Below, piece by piece: positions 1 through 6,565 of a stretch of 6,703 bases of DNA; position 1 is the stretch's first letter; each line of letters begins with the position of its first letter. The notes below the pieces were generated by a model. It was not told the DNA's origin and made no database searches. It saw nothing but the letters and a program-made list of their open reading frames with translations. The DNA is from an uncultured Lachnospiraceae bacterium. GTDB taxonomy: Bacteria > Bacillota > Clostridia > Lachnospirales > Lachnospiraceae. Made by a program: the position numbers and the translations under genes. The stretch spans positions 1-6,703 of the forward strand of contig CABUBX010000115.1 in NCBI GenBank assembly GCA_902489925.1. The letters are read 5' to 3'.

Positions 1-1773
1 AGAGAATCAATGATGCTTCTCGAAGCTTATGCACCACGCTATACGATTGCCTATATGACAATGACGGCAGCGGAGATTAACCGGAAATTGATGGAGGATT
101 TGTATGACATAGCGCGAGATGTGCTTGGTGTTTCCGATGAGAACTTCAGAGTGCAGAGCCATATGGCAAGCTATGAGTATTATGCGATGAGCAGTCAAAA
201 GCAGGATGTTTGGCAGCATGATGTGGGACTGTTTGAATATAGCTCTAAAGGACTTTATTATTATCATCTTTCAGTGAATAAAAATCACCGTCCGGCGGTG
301 GCGAAGGCGGAGGCCATTCCGCTGAATATGTATATGGGCGGCAGAGATTTTAAGCTTTTATCGCCGCCGGATTTAGACAGAAGGTTTGCGGATGTCATTA
401 AAGAAGTGATGAATAAGCGGGTAGTTTCCACGGTTTATCTTGCCGGAGACGGATTTAAAAGTGAATGGATGAATTTGTCGCGGGCACGCCTGTGTGCCGG
501 ACGCCGTGTATTTATCGGTGATAATCTGTATTGTCTCGGTGCCTGCTACAGCAGTTACATTGATTATTATAAAGAAAACCTGAAACAGTTTATTGCGATG
601 AATGATGACATTATGTCCTACAGCATTTATGTTAGAGGAACACAGATGAAAGAGGTCATGCGCACGGAAGTTGTGAGAGCCGGTGACTGCTGGTACAGGG
701 TACATTCAAATGTCCATTTTATTTTGGATGGTACAGATACGGTTGTTCTCCATGTCCATGATGTTATTTCAAACAGAGAGAAACTGATTCCGATAACTAT
801 AGACGGTTTGCCTGAACGCTCAAATAAAACAGTTGGCCTGTCTTTGAGTGTACAGTTTGAAGATGCAAAAATCTGCCATGTGACACTGGCGGATGAGGGC
901 TTTGGCGGACTCTTTCCGGCAACAAGACGGACGTGGCACAGACGTCTTAATATTGCAGAGTATGAAGCCGATGCTAAATATAAAGAAAAAGGACGTCTCA
1001 TTTTTCAGAAAAATATTCCTGAACGTACACCTTACTATTTTAATTTGAGTGACACGCGTGTATATTCGCTTGAAGAAATGTGCTGTTATCTTTATGAAAA
1101 CATTTATACGGTGACGATGGACACTTTTAATGCAGGCTTTATATATTGGGTGGAAAAGTCGATGAAAGAGCCGTCTTTAGCAAAGCTTGTTGAGCAGCTC
1201 AAGAAGGCTCGGGTACCTTTAAAGATGCTTGTCCTGCAATTTATGGCAGCGGTGGATTATTACAACAGTGCAGAGCTTGCAAAGCTTTCGCAGATACTTG
1301 ATGAAATTGAGCACCAAAATCCTATTGAGGCATCGCGCCAACAGGCGGATAATCTTGTACATTTTGGCAGATATATGGATGCTATCAGACTATATATGAG
1401 AGTCGTTGGACAGATGACAAATCCGGGAAACTATGATGTGACAAACCGCTTTCGGGGAAGTACATACCATAATCTCGGCTGCGCCTATATGCGCGTGATG
1501 AATTTTGCATCGGCAGCAATGAATTTTAAGAAGGCCTATGAGCTCAATAGAAATGAAGAATCCTTAAAATGTTATCTTTGGGCATTAAAAATGAATCAGG
1601 ATGAGTCCGGATTTTTTGATGCCGCTGAAGCATACAAATTGTCGGAAAAATACATCGGAGATATTTTAAAAGAATATGATGATGAAAAGGATAAGATGGT
1701 TTTGGGGCAGCAGCCGACAGATGAGGAAGTGCCTAAGGTGCTAAAACGGCTTAAAGCTGTATACAGAGATTAA
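1..1773 (+). CDS. Partial Hsp70-like/TPR fusion protein of unknown function (5' end outside window)
   Basis: The frame is open from base 1 to the stop at 1771-1773; the first ATG at 10 has too little sequence ahead of it to show a ribosome binding site, so I treat the gene as cut at its 5' end. Residues here are counted from that ATG (587 aa). Residues about 45-315 look like the second half of an Hsp70/actin-fold protein: SYEYYA at 55-60, then DVGLFEYSSKGLYYYHLSV at 71-89 where Hsp70 has its phosphate-2 strand, VYLAGDGF at 142-149 where Hsp70 has its adenosine motif, GDNLYCLGACYSS at 170-182, and a beta-rich part at about 228-305 like an Hsp70 substrate domain. Residues about 345-587 are helical, with TPR-like pairs near 440-466 and 484-512. 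From memory this resembles a Lachnospiraceae family labelled DUF5716; I could not verify that. The usual glycine-rich phosphate loops are not evident, so ATPase activity is uncertain. No signal peptide or membrane segment is visible in this part. Its role is unknown. Confidence 0.8.
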   Translation, partial: RESMMLLEAYAPRYTIAYMTMTAAEINRKLMEDLYDIARDVLGVSDENFRVQSHMASYEYYAMSSQKQDVWQHDVGLFEYSSKGLYYYHLSVNKNHRPAVAKAEAIPLNMYMGGRDFKLLSPPDLDRRFADVIKEVMNKRVVSTVYLAGDGFKSEWMNLSRARLCAGRRVFIGDNLYCLGACYSSYIDYYKENLKQFIAMNDDIMSYSIYVRGTQMKEVMRTEVVRAGDCWYRVHSNVHFILDGTDTVVLHVHDVISNREKLIPITIDGLPERSNKTVGLSLSVQFEDAKICHVTLADEGFGGLFPATRRTWHRRLNIAEYEADAKYKEKGRLIFQKNIPERTPYYFNLSDTRVYSLEEMCCYLYENIYTVTMDTFNAGFIYWVEKSMKEPSLAKLVEQLKKARVPLKMLVLQFMAAVDYYNSAELAKLSQILDEIEHQNPIEASRQQADNLVHFGRYMDAIRLYMRVVGQMTNPGNYDVTNRFRGSTYHNLGCAYMRVMNFASAAMNFKKAYELNRNEESLKCYLWALKMNQDESGFFDAAEAYKLSEKYIGDILKEYDDEKDKMVLGQQPTDEEVPKVLKRLKAVYRD

Positions 1774-1813
1774 AAAGACAAGATGAGCGATGTGCCGTTT
1801 ATAAAAGAAGGTC

Positions 1814-1842
1814 TTGACAAAACCGGTTTTAGATAATAAGAT
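1814..1842 (+). promoter_or_regulatory. Promoter of the T-box/valS operon
   Basis: A perfect -35 hexamer TTGACA (1814-1819) is followed after exactly 17 bp by TAAGAT (1837-1842), a 4/6 match to the -10 consensus. Transcription would start near 1849-1850, just upstream of the T-box leader. The spacer contains the perfect palindrome AAAACCGGTTTT (1819-1830). No terminator is visible between the end of the upstream gene at 1773 and this promoter. Confidence 0.75.
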
Positions 1843-1849
1843 ATAACCA

Positions 1850-2102
1850 CTGGAAATATTATAAATGCGGTGAGAAAGAGGAGTATCTGGCAAAGACTTT
1901 ACAGAGAGAGTGTTATTGGTGTGAGACATTCAAGGGATAACCGGAGAAGGTAGCTTTTAAGCAGCAGAGCCTAGAAAGCCTTGGGCATAAGCTCTGACGG
2001 GTCGTTTCCGTTAAAGACGATAAGAGATTGCAGATTGATTTGTCTGTGAATAAAGGTGGTAACGCGAGCTTTCGCCCTTTGCATGGGGCGGAAGCTCTTT
2101 TT
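1850..2102 (+). ncRNA. T-box leader, tRNA-Val responsive (specifier GTA)
   Basis: This cis-acting leader senses uncharged tRNA and controls the genes downstream by transcription antitermination. Stem I is recognisable. AAAG (1875-1878) can pair with CTTT (1954-1957) below the specifier loop, and CTGG (1887-1890) pairs with CCGG (1941-1944) above it. The loop has the conserved AGTA on its 5' side (1882-1885) and GAA followed by the specifier GTA (1950-1952, a valine codon followed by a purine) on its 3' side. The distal part has the AG-rich bulge CAGAGAGAG (1902-1910) and the loop GGTGTGAG (1918-1925). CAGAGC/GCTCTG (1965-1970/1991-1996) forms stem II, and about 2003-2019 forms stem III. The T-box sequence AAAGGTGGTAACGCG (2052-2066) includes the bulge TGGT, which would pair with ACCA and so fits the A discriminator of tRNA-Val. 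The valine specifier agrees with valS downstream. The start is estimated from the promoter. Confidence 0.95.
2066..2102 (+). terminator. T-box Rho-independent terminator
   Basis: A 12-bp stem has its left arm at 2066-2077 and right arm at 2086-2097, with one T.G wobble, and is followed by TTTTT at 2098-2102. Its left arm overlaps the antiterminator: AAAGG at 2052-2056 can instead pair with CCTTT at 2076-2080, which makes the two folds mutually exclusive. It would also stop read-through from the Hsp70-like gene, which has no visible terminator of its own. Confidence 0.95.
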
Positions 2103-2124
2103 AGTTTAAAGGGAGGGGCAGAAG

Positions 2125-2412
2125 ATGATAATCATAGCTGTTATTCTGTTGGTGATTAGCGGGATTTTATGGCTTTCGGCACAGAGCATTAACCGGCGGG
2201 GGCAGGCGCTGGAAGATGAGGCGCGTTTTAGCGATATGTCTGCATCCGGAATTTCCCGGGATGAAAGTCAAGCTGACTGGGAAGAAGATGAAAGACTTGC
2301 CAGAGCCGACGCTAAAGCGCTGAGTACTTATGCGATGGTGCTGAAAGCAGTAGCAATCGTTTGTATGGTTGCGGCTGCGATTATAGTGATAGTAACGAAC
2401 AGAGGCTTTTAA
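2125..2412 (+). CDS. Small two-helix membrane protein of unknown function, first gene of the valS operon
   Basis: I do not recognise this 95-residue protein. ATG 2125 is preceded by a strong ribosome binding site, AAAGGGAGG at 2108-2116, eight bases upstream. The protein has a hydrophobic N-terminal helix (residues about 2-19), a strongly charged and mostly acidic middle (about 22-64, rich in D, E and R, including WEEDERLARADAK), and a second hydrophobic helix (about 66-91) ending in TNRGF. An arrangement of two membrane helices with a roughly 45-residue charged loop fits. It lies 22 bases after the T-box terminator and 38 bases before the valS start, so it should be co-transcribed with valS and induced by uncharged tRNA-Val. 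The good ribosome binding site and the plausible membrane topology argue for a real gene. I see no enzymatic motif and no cysteine pair or histidine cluster that would suggest metal binding. Confidence 0.85.
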   Translation: MIIIAVILLVISGILWLSAQSINRRGQALEDEARFSDMSASGISRDESQADWEEDERLARADAKALSTYAMVLKAVAIVCMVAAAIIVIVTNRGF

Positions 2413-2450
2413 ATTATTGCAAATATATGACAGAAGAAAGGAAGTTTGGG

Positions 2451-5105
2451 ATGAATTTAGAGAAAACTTATAATCCTTCGGCAATCGAAGGAAAGCTTTA
2501 CGAAAAGTGGATGAATAAGAAGTATTTTCATGCGGAGGTTGACAGAAGCAAAAAGCCGTTTACGATTGTTATGCCGCCGCCAAACGTGACGGGACAGCTT
2601 CATATGGGTCATGCCCTAGACAGTACAATGCAGGATATTTTAATCCGTTTTAAGCGTATGCAGGGGTACAATGCCCTTTGGCAGCCGGGCACAGACCATG
2701 CAGCCATTGCGACAGAGGTCAAGGTCATTGAAAAATTAAAAAGTGAAGGTATTGATAAAGAAGAACTCGGCCGCGAGGGCTTCCTTGAAAAAGCATGGGA
2801 ATGGAAAGAAGAATACGGCGGAAGAATTAACAATCAGTTAAAGAAGATGGGCGCTTCCGCAGACTGGGACAGAGAACGTTTTACGATGGACGAGGGCTGT
2901 TCAAAAGCTGTAGAGGAGGTTTTTGTTAATCTTTACGAGAAAGGCTATATTTACAAAGGCTCAAGAATCGTCAACTGGTGTCCGGTATGTCAGACTTCTA
3001 TTTCTGATGCGGAAGTGCTTCATGAGGAACAGGCAGGACATTTTTGGCATATTAAATATCCGATTGTCGGTGAAGAAGGTTTTGTTGAAATTGCCACAAC
3101 ACGCCCGGAAACCCTGCTTGGTGATACAGCGGTTGCTGTAAATCCTGAGGATGACAGATATAAACATCTTGTAGGTAAGATGCTTGAGCTGCCGCTTACA
3201 GGACGTCAGATTCCGGTTGTTGCAGATGCTTATGTGGATAAAGATTTCGGAACAGGCTGTGTAAAGATTACACCGGCCCATGACCCGAATGACTTTGAAG
3301 TTGGCCGCCGTCATCAGCTGCCTGAGATTAATGTGATGAACGATGATGCGACAATTAATGAAAAGGGCGGCAAATATGCAGGTATGGCGCGCTACGAGGC
3401 AAGACGTGCTATCGTTCAGGATTTAGACGACCTTGGTCTTTTAGTTAAAATCGAAGACCATGCGCACAATGTCGGTATTCATGACCGCTGTAAGACAACA
3501 GTTGAGCCGATGGTAAAACAGCAGTGGTTTGTAAAAATGGAAGAACTTGCAAAACCTGCCATTGATGCCGTAAAGAACGGACAGATTAAGCTTGTACCTG
3601 AGCGCATGGAAAAGACATATATGAACTGGCTTGAAAATATTCGCGACTGGTGTGTGTCAAGACAGCTTTGGTGGGGACACAGAATACCGGCATACTATTG
3701 CGATGAGTGTGGCGAGGTTGTTGTAAGAAAGGGCGGCGCCCCGGAAAAATGTCCGAAATGCGGATGTACGCATTTTACGCAGGATGAGGATACATTGGAT
3801 ACATGGTTTTCATCAGCGCTTTGGCCGTTTTCAACACTGGGATGGCCGGAAAAAACAGAGGATTTAGATTATTTTTATCCGACAGATGTGCTTGTTACAG
3901 GCTATGATATTATTTTCTTCTGGGTAATCCGTATGATATTCTCCGGTATTGAGCAGATGAAAGAAGTGCCGTTTAAAACAGTTATTTTCCACGGTCTTGT
4001 AAGAGATAGTGAAGGCCGCAAGATGAGTAAATCGCTGGGCAATGGTATTGACCCGCTGGAAATTATTGATAAATACGGCGCCGATGCTTTAAGATTGACA
4101 TTAATTACCGGAAATGCGCCGGGCAATGATATGCGTTTTTATAATGAGCGCGTTGAGGCAAGCAGAAATTTTGCAAATAAGGTATGGAATGCATCAAGAT
4201 TTATGCTGATGAATTTTGAGCAGGCATCCGAAAAGGGTATTTCTATCGAAAATGTCAAATTGGAAGATTTGACACAGGCGGATAAGTGGATATTGTCAAA
4301 GGCAAACACACTTGCCAAAGAAGCTACAGAAAATATGGATAAATTTGAGCTTGGTATTGCGGTTCAGAAAATTTATGATTTTATCTGGGAAGAATTTTGC
4401 GACTGGTATATCGAGATGGTTAAGCCTAGATTATACAGTGATACAGACGAGACAAAGGCAGCGGCGCTTTGGACATTGAAAACAGTGCTGATTCAGTCAC
4501 TCAAGCTGCTTCATCCGTACATGCCGTTTATTACAGAAGAAATTTTCGGCAATGTTCAAAACGATGAGGAATCCATTATGGTGTCATCTTGGCCTGAATT
4601 TAATCCGGCATGGGATTTTTCTGCTGATGAAAAGGCTGTTGAGACAATTAAGGCAGCTGTACGTGCCATCAGAAATGTGCGTGCAGAGATGAATGTTCCG
4701 CCAAGCAAGAAGGCAAAGGTCATTGTTGTGACAGAAAATGAAGCGGTTGCTCAGATTTTTGAGACGAGCCGGGTATTTTTTGCGACGCTTGGCTATGCAA
4801 GCGAAGTGCTTGTACAGGCAGATAAGTCAGGCATCGGGGAGGATGCGGTATCGGCAGTGATTGCAGAAGCCGTTGTCTATATGCCGTTGGCAGAGCTTAT
4901 TGACATTGAAAAAGAGGTTGAGCGTCTTCAAAAAGAGGAAGCACGTCTGACAAAGGAAATCGCAAGAGCGACAGGAATGCTTAACAATCCGAATTTTGTC
5001 GGCAAAGCGCCTCAGGCTAAAATTGACGAAGAAAAAGCAAAGCTTGAAAAATATACTCAGATGATGAGCCAGGTTAGAGAAAGGCTAGCTTCTTTTCAAA
5101 AATAA
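2451..5105 (+). CDS. valS: Valyl-tRNA synthetase (EC 6.1.1.9)
   Basis: This cytoplasmic class I synthetase joins valine to tRNA-Val using ATP and edits away mischarged threonine. It has 884 residues, close to the usual size of about 880. I chose ATG 2451 because GAAAGGAAG lies just upstream (about 2435-2443) and the protein then begins MNLEKTYNPSAIEGKLYEKW, as typical of the family. The frame is open further upstream (ATGs at 2361 and 2427), but these lack a ribosome binding site, and the first lies inside the preceding gene. Visible landmarks are PPPNVTG at 42-48, the HIGH motif as HMGH at 51-54, the editing domain with TTRPET at 216-221 and GTGCVKITPAHDPND from 267 (D278 in the editing pocket), WWGHRIP at 407-413, a zinc-ribbon-like set C417xxC420 and C434xxC437, KMSKS at 524-528, the anticodon-binding helical domain around 600-790, and a C-terminal coiled-coil tRNA-binding arm from about 817. 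It is complete with no frameshift, and is controlled by the valine T-box upstream. Confidence 0.98.
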   Translation: MNLEKTYNPSAIEGKLYEKWMNKKYFHAEVDRSKKPFTIVMPPPNVTGQLHMGHALDSTMQDILIRFKRMQGYNALWQPGTDHAAIATEVKVIEKLKSEGIDKEELGREGFLEKAWEWKEEYGGRINNQLKKMGASADWDRERFTMDEGCSKAVEEVFVNLYEKGYIYKGSRIVNWCPVCQTSISDAEVLHEEQAGHFWHIKYPIVGEEGFVEIATTRPETLLGDTAVAVNPEDDRYKHLVGKMLELPLTGRQIPVVADAYVDKDFGTGCVKITPAHDPNDFEVGRRHQLPEINVMNDDATINEKGGKYAGMARYEARRAIVQDLDDLGLLVKIEDHAHNVGIHDRCKTTVEPMVKQQWFVKMEELAKPAIDAVKNGQIKLVPERMEKTYMNWLENIRDWCVSRQLWWGHRIPAYYCDECGEVVVRKGGAPEKCPKCGCTHFTQDEDTLDTWFSSALWPFSTLGWPEKTEDLDYFYPTDVLVTGYDIIFFWVIRMIFSGIEQMKEVPFKTVIFHGLVRDSEGRKMSKSLGNGIDPLEIIDKYGADALRLTLITGNAPGNDMRFYNERVEASRNFANKVWNASRFMLMNFEQASEKGISIENVKLEDLTQADKWILSKANTLAKEATENMDKFELGIAVQKIYDFIWEEFCDWYIEMVKPRLYSDTDETKAAALWTLKTVLIQSLKLLHPYMPFITEEIFGNVQNDEESIMVSSWPEFNPAWDFSADEKAVETIKAAVRAIRNVRAEMNVPPSKKAKVIVVTENEAVAQIFETSRVFFATLGYASEVLVQADKSGIGEDAVSAVIAEAVVYMPLAELIDIEKEVERLQKEEARLTKEIARATGMLNNPNFVGKAPQAKIDEEKAKLEKYTQMMSQVRERLASFQK

Positions 5106-5159
5106 ACTGTGAAGATGTAACAAAATCCGTAAAAATATTAAGAAATTGTTAAATTCTTA

Positions 5160-5188
5160 TATACATTTCCCCTTTCTTGTGTTATAAT
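5160..5188 (+). promoter_or_regulatory. Extended -10 promoter of the M23 hydrolase gene
   Basis: A perfect TATAAT (5183-5188) is preceded by TGT (5180-5182), giving an extended -10. A 4/6 -35 box, TATACA (5160-5165), stands 17 bp upstream. The expected transcription start is near 5195, giving an untranslated leader of about 30 bases that contains the ribosome binding site GAAAGGGG (5206-5213), 12 bases before ATG 5226. Confidence 0.8.
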
Positions 5189-5224
5189 CATTTTTGGTAA
5201 TACAAGAAAGGGGTATTTATTTTA
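5169..5224 (+). repeat. Long inverted repeat overlapping promoter -10 and ribosome binding site; possible valS terminator
   Basis: CCCCTTTCTTGT (5169-5180) and ACAAGAAAGGGG (5202-5213) are perfect 12-bp inverted copies. As RNA the stem extends inward to 17 consecutive pairs (5169-5185 with 5197-5213, two of them G.U) around an 11-base loop. It is followed by a T-rich run, TATTTATTTTA (5214-5224). Read through from valS, this could be an intrinsic terminator, although the tail has A interruptions. The right arm contains the hydrolase ribosome binding site, and the left arm contains part of its promoter. Confidence 0.75.
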
Positions 5225-5225
5225 T

Positions 5226-6500
5226 ATGAATAAAAGATTTTTAAAGTTAGGTACACTTGTGATGGCTTTAGCAATTTCGTTTTCATCAATACTTCCGGCT
5301 CAGGCAGCATCTAAAAAGGAAGCTCAGGACAAGCTGTCACAGCTTCAGCAGGAGCAGTCTGATTTACAGTCCAGACTGGACGCATTAAAGGCTGATAAGG
5401 AAAGCACAGAAGCTTATATTGAAGAATTAGATGCAGAGCAGCAGACGGTTGTTACAGAACTTTCTGAAATAGAGAAACGCCTCGGGGAAATCGAGGAGGA
5501 AATTAAAGTAACTGAGGAGAATCTTGCACAGGCACAGGCGGATGCCGATGAGCAGTACGCAGCATTAAAGGTGCGTATCAGACAGATGTATGAACAGGGC
5601 GATACGACTTTGATGGAAATTGTGATGAATTCAAGCGATATTTCCACAGTTTTAAATTCAGGTGAGTACATAGCAAAGATTTCACAGTATGATGAAGAAT
5701 TACTTTCAAAATTAAAAGAAACTGTTGCAAAGATTGCCGAATATGAAAAGCAGCTTGAGCAGCAGAAGGCTGACGAAGAAGCAAAGAAGGCAGAGCAGGA
5801 AGCAAAGAAGGCAGAGCTTGACGCAATTCTTGCAGATAAAAAGAGTGAGCTTGAAAGCATTGGTGTAGATATTGACAGCGTGACCGGGGAAATTCATGAT
5901 ATGGCAGGTGCAATTGATGATACAAAGGAATTAATTGCAGCAATTGAAGCGGCTGAGAAAAAGGCGGCTGAGGAAGAACAGAAGCGTCAGGAACTTTTGC
6001 AGCAGCAACAACAGCAACAACAGCAGCAACAACAGGGCGGTTCAGGTTCAGGCAATACGACAACAACACCAAGTAAGCCAAGCGGTTCCACAGGCTCAGG
6101 TTCAGGTGTGACAACAGGAAGCTTTATGTGGCCTACAACAAGCAGATGGGTAACAAGTGGTTTTGGCGGACGTACATCACCGGGTGGTGTCGGTTCTACA
6201 AATCATAAAGGTATTGATATCGGTGCCGGCGCAGGTTCTCCAATCTACGCAGCAGACGGCGGTATTGTTGCTTCAGCCGGATGGAATGTAGCCAGAGGTT
6301 ATTATGTCATTGTGACACACAGCAACGGTATGAGCACATTATATCAGCACTGTTCAGCGTTATACACAAGTGCAGGAAAGTATGTGAGCAAGGGTCAGAC
6401 AATTGCAGCAGTAGGAAGTACAGGTTATTCCACAGGACCTCACCTTCATTTTGAAGTATGGGTAAACGGTGTACCTGTAGACCCTATGGGTTATTTATAA
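5226..6500 (+). CDS. Secreted coiled-coil M23 peptidoglycan endopeptidase (PcsB/CwlO/EnvC-like architecture)
   Basis: This is a 424-residue predicted exported murein hydrolase that would cut peptide cross-bridges. The signal peptide is residues 1-27 (MNKR, a hydrophobic core, then AQA with cleavage expected before A28). Residues about 30-115 and 150-258 form coiled coils. Between them, RIRQMYEQGDTTLMEIV (117-133) and SGEYIAKISQYDEELL (145-160) match the conserved hinge region of PcsB/CwlO-type proteins, which in other Firmicutes are activated by FtsEX. There follow 12 glutamines (259-270) and a Gly/Ser/Thr/Pro linker to about 299. The C-terminal LytM/M23 domain keeps the metal and catalytic residues: H327 and D331 in NHKGID, H375 in YQHC, and H406/H408 in HLHFEV. 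All are intact, so it should be an active zinc peptidase, unlike degenerate EnvC-type activators. No ftsEX genes are in view. It has its own promoter and a terminator directly after the stop. Confidence 0.92.
   Translation: MNKRFLKLGTLVMALAISFSSILPAQAASKKEAQDKLSQLQQEQSDLQSRLDALKADKESTEAYIEELDAEQQTVVTELSEIEKRLGEIEEEIKVTEENLAQAQADADEQYAALKVRIRQMYEQGDTTLMEIVMNSSDISTVLNSGEYIAKISQYDEELLSKLKETVAKIAEYEKQLEQQKADEEAKKAEQEAKKAELDAILADKKSELESIGVDIDSVTGEIHDMAGAIDDTKELIAAIEAAEKKAAEEEQKRQELLQQQQQQQQQQQQGGSGSGNTTTTPSKPSGSTGSGSGVTTGSFMWPTTSRWVTSGFGGRTSPGGVGSTNHKGIDIGAGAGSPIYAADGGIVASAGWNVARGYYVIVTHSNGMSTLYQHCSALYTSAGKYVSKGQTIAAVGSTGYSTGPHLHFEVWVNGVPVDPMGYL
5778..5817 (+). repeat. Tandem 21-bp repeat (one heptad) in the coiled-coil region
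   Basis: The 19-base string GAAGCAAAGAAGGCAGAGC occurs at 5778-5796 and again at 5799-5817, a period of 21 bp. It encodes two successive EAKKAE-type units seven residues apart (EAKKAEQEAKKAEL). The period equals one coiled-coil heptad, so copy-number change would lengthen or shorten the coil without breaking frame or register. Confidence 0.9.
6000..6035 (+). repeat. CAG/CAA tract encoding 12 glutamines
   Basis: Twelve uninterrupted glutamine codons mix CAG and CAA in an irregular order, followed directly by a Gly/Ser linker. The tract sits at the junction between coiled coil and linker of the M23 hydrolase. Mixed codons make slippage less likely than in a pure CAG run. Confidence 0.95.
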
Positions 6501-6505
6501 AAAGC

Positions 6506-6531
6506 AAAGCCCCTCAGAGATGAGGGGCTTT
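6506..6531 (+). terminator. Rho-independent terminator after the M23 hydrolase gene
   Basis: A perfect 11-bp stem (6506-6516 with 6521-6531) has a GC-rich core GCCCCTCA/TGAGGGGC and a GAGA tetraloop. It starts five bases after the hydrolase stop. The T-run is short (CTTTAATATT). The A-run on the left flank also makes it a plausible stop for transcription from the other strand. Confidence 0.9.
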
Positions 6532-6565
6532 AATATTAAAAAGTATAATATAAAGGGGTAGAGCC

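Noticed and set aside
10..12. ATG at 10 as the true start of the Hsp70-like gene
   Set aside because: The frame stays open to base 1, and the protein would lack the first half of the Hsp70-like fold, so the real start is more likely upstream of the window.
1783..1836. Seventeen-codon ORF starting ATGAGCGATGTG
   Set aside because: It has no ribosome binding site, contains the -35 box and most of the spacer of the T-box promoter, and would be a chance frame.
2361..2450. Upstream in-frame extension of valS (ATG at 2361 or 2427)
   Set aside because: ATG 2361 lies inside the small membrane gene, and neither ATG has a ribosome binding site. The family N-terminus (MNLEKTYNP) begins at 2451 behind a good one.
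3699..3761. CxxC...CxxC zinc-ribbon within valS as a sign of an inserted domain
   Set aside because: Cysteine-pair zinc ribbons at this position, just after WWGHRIP, occur in other bacterial ValRS proteins, and the total length of 884 residues is normal.
5139..5159. TAAGAA...TTCTTA hairpin after valS as its terminator
   Set aside because: It is only six A/T-dominated pairs without a following T-run; the inverted repeat at 5169-5213 is a far better candidate.
5414..6114. Long reverse-strand open frames opposite the hydrolase gene
   Set aside because: They give Ser/Cys/Ala- or Leu/Gln-rich low-complexity translations that mirror the coiled coil and glutamine tract, and have no ribosome binding site or recognisable domain.
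6544..6549. Perfect TATAAT just before the DUF624-like gene
   Set aside because: A start seven bases downstream would fall within or next to the ribosome binding site AAAGGGG (6552-6558). The hexamer 17 bp upstream (TGAGGG, in the terminator arm) is not a -35 box.
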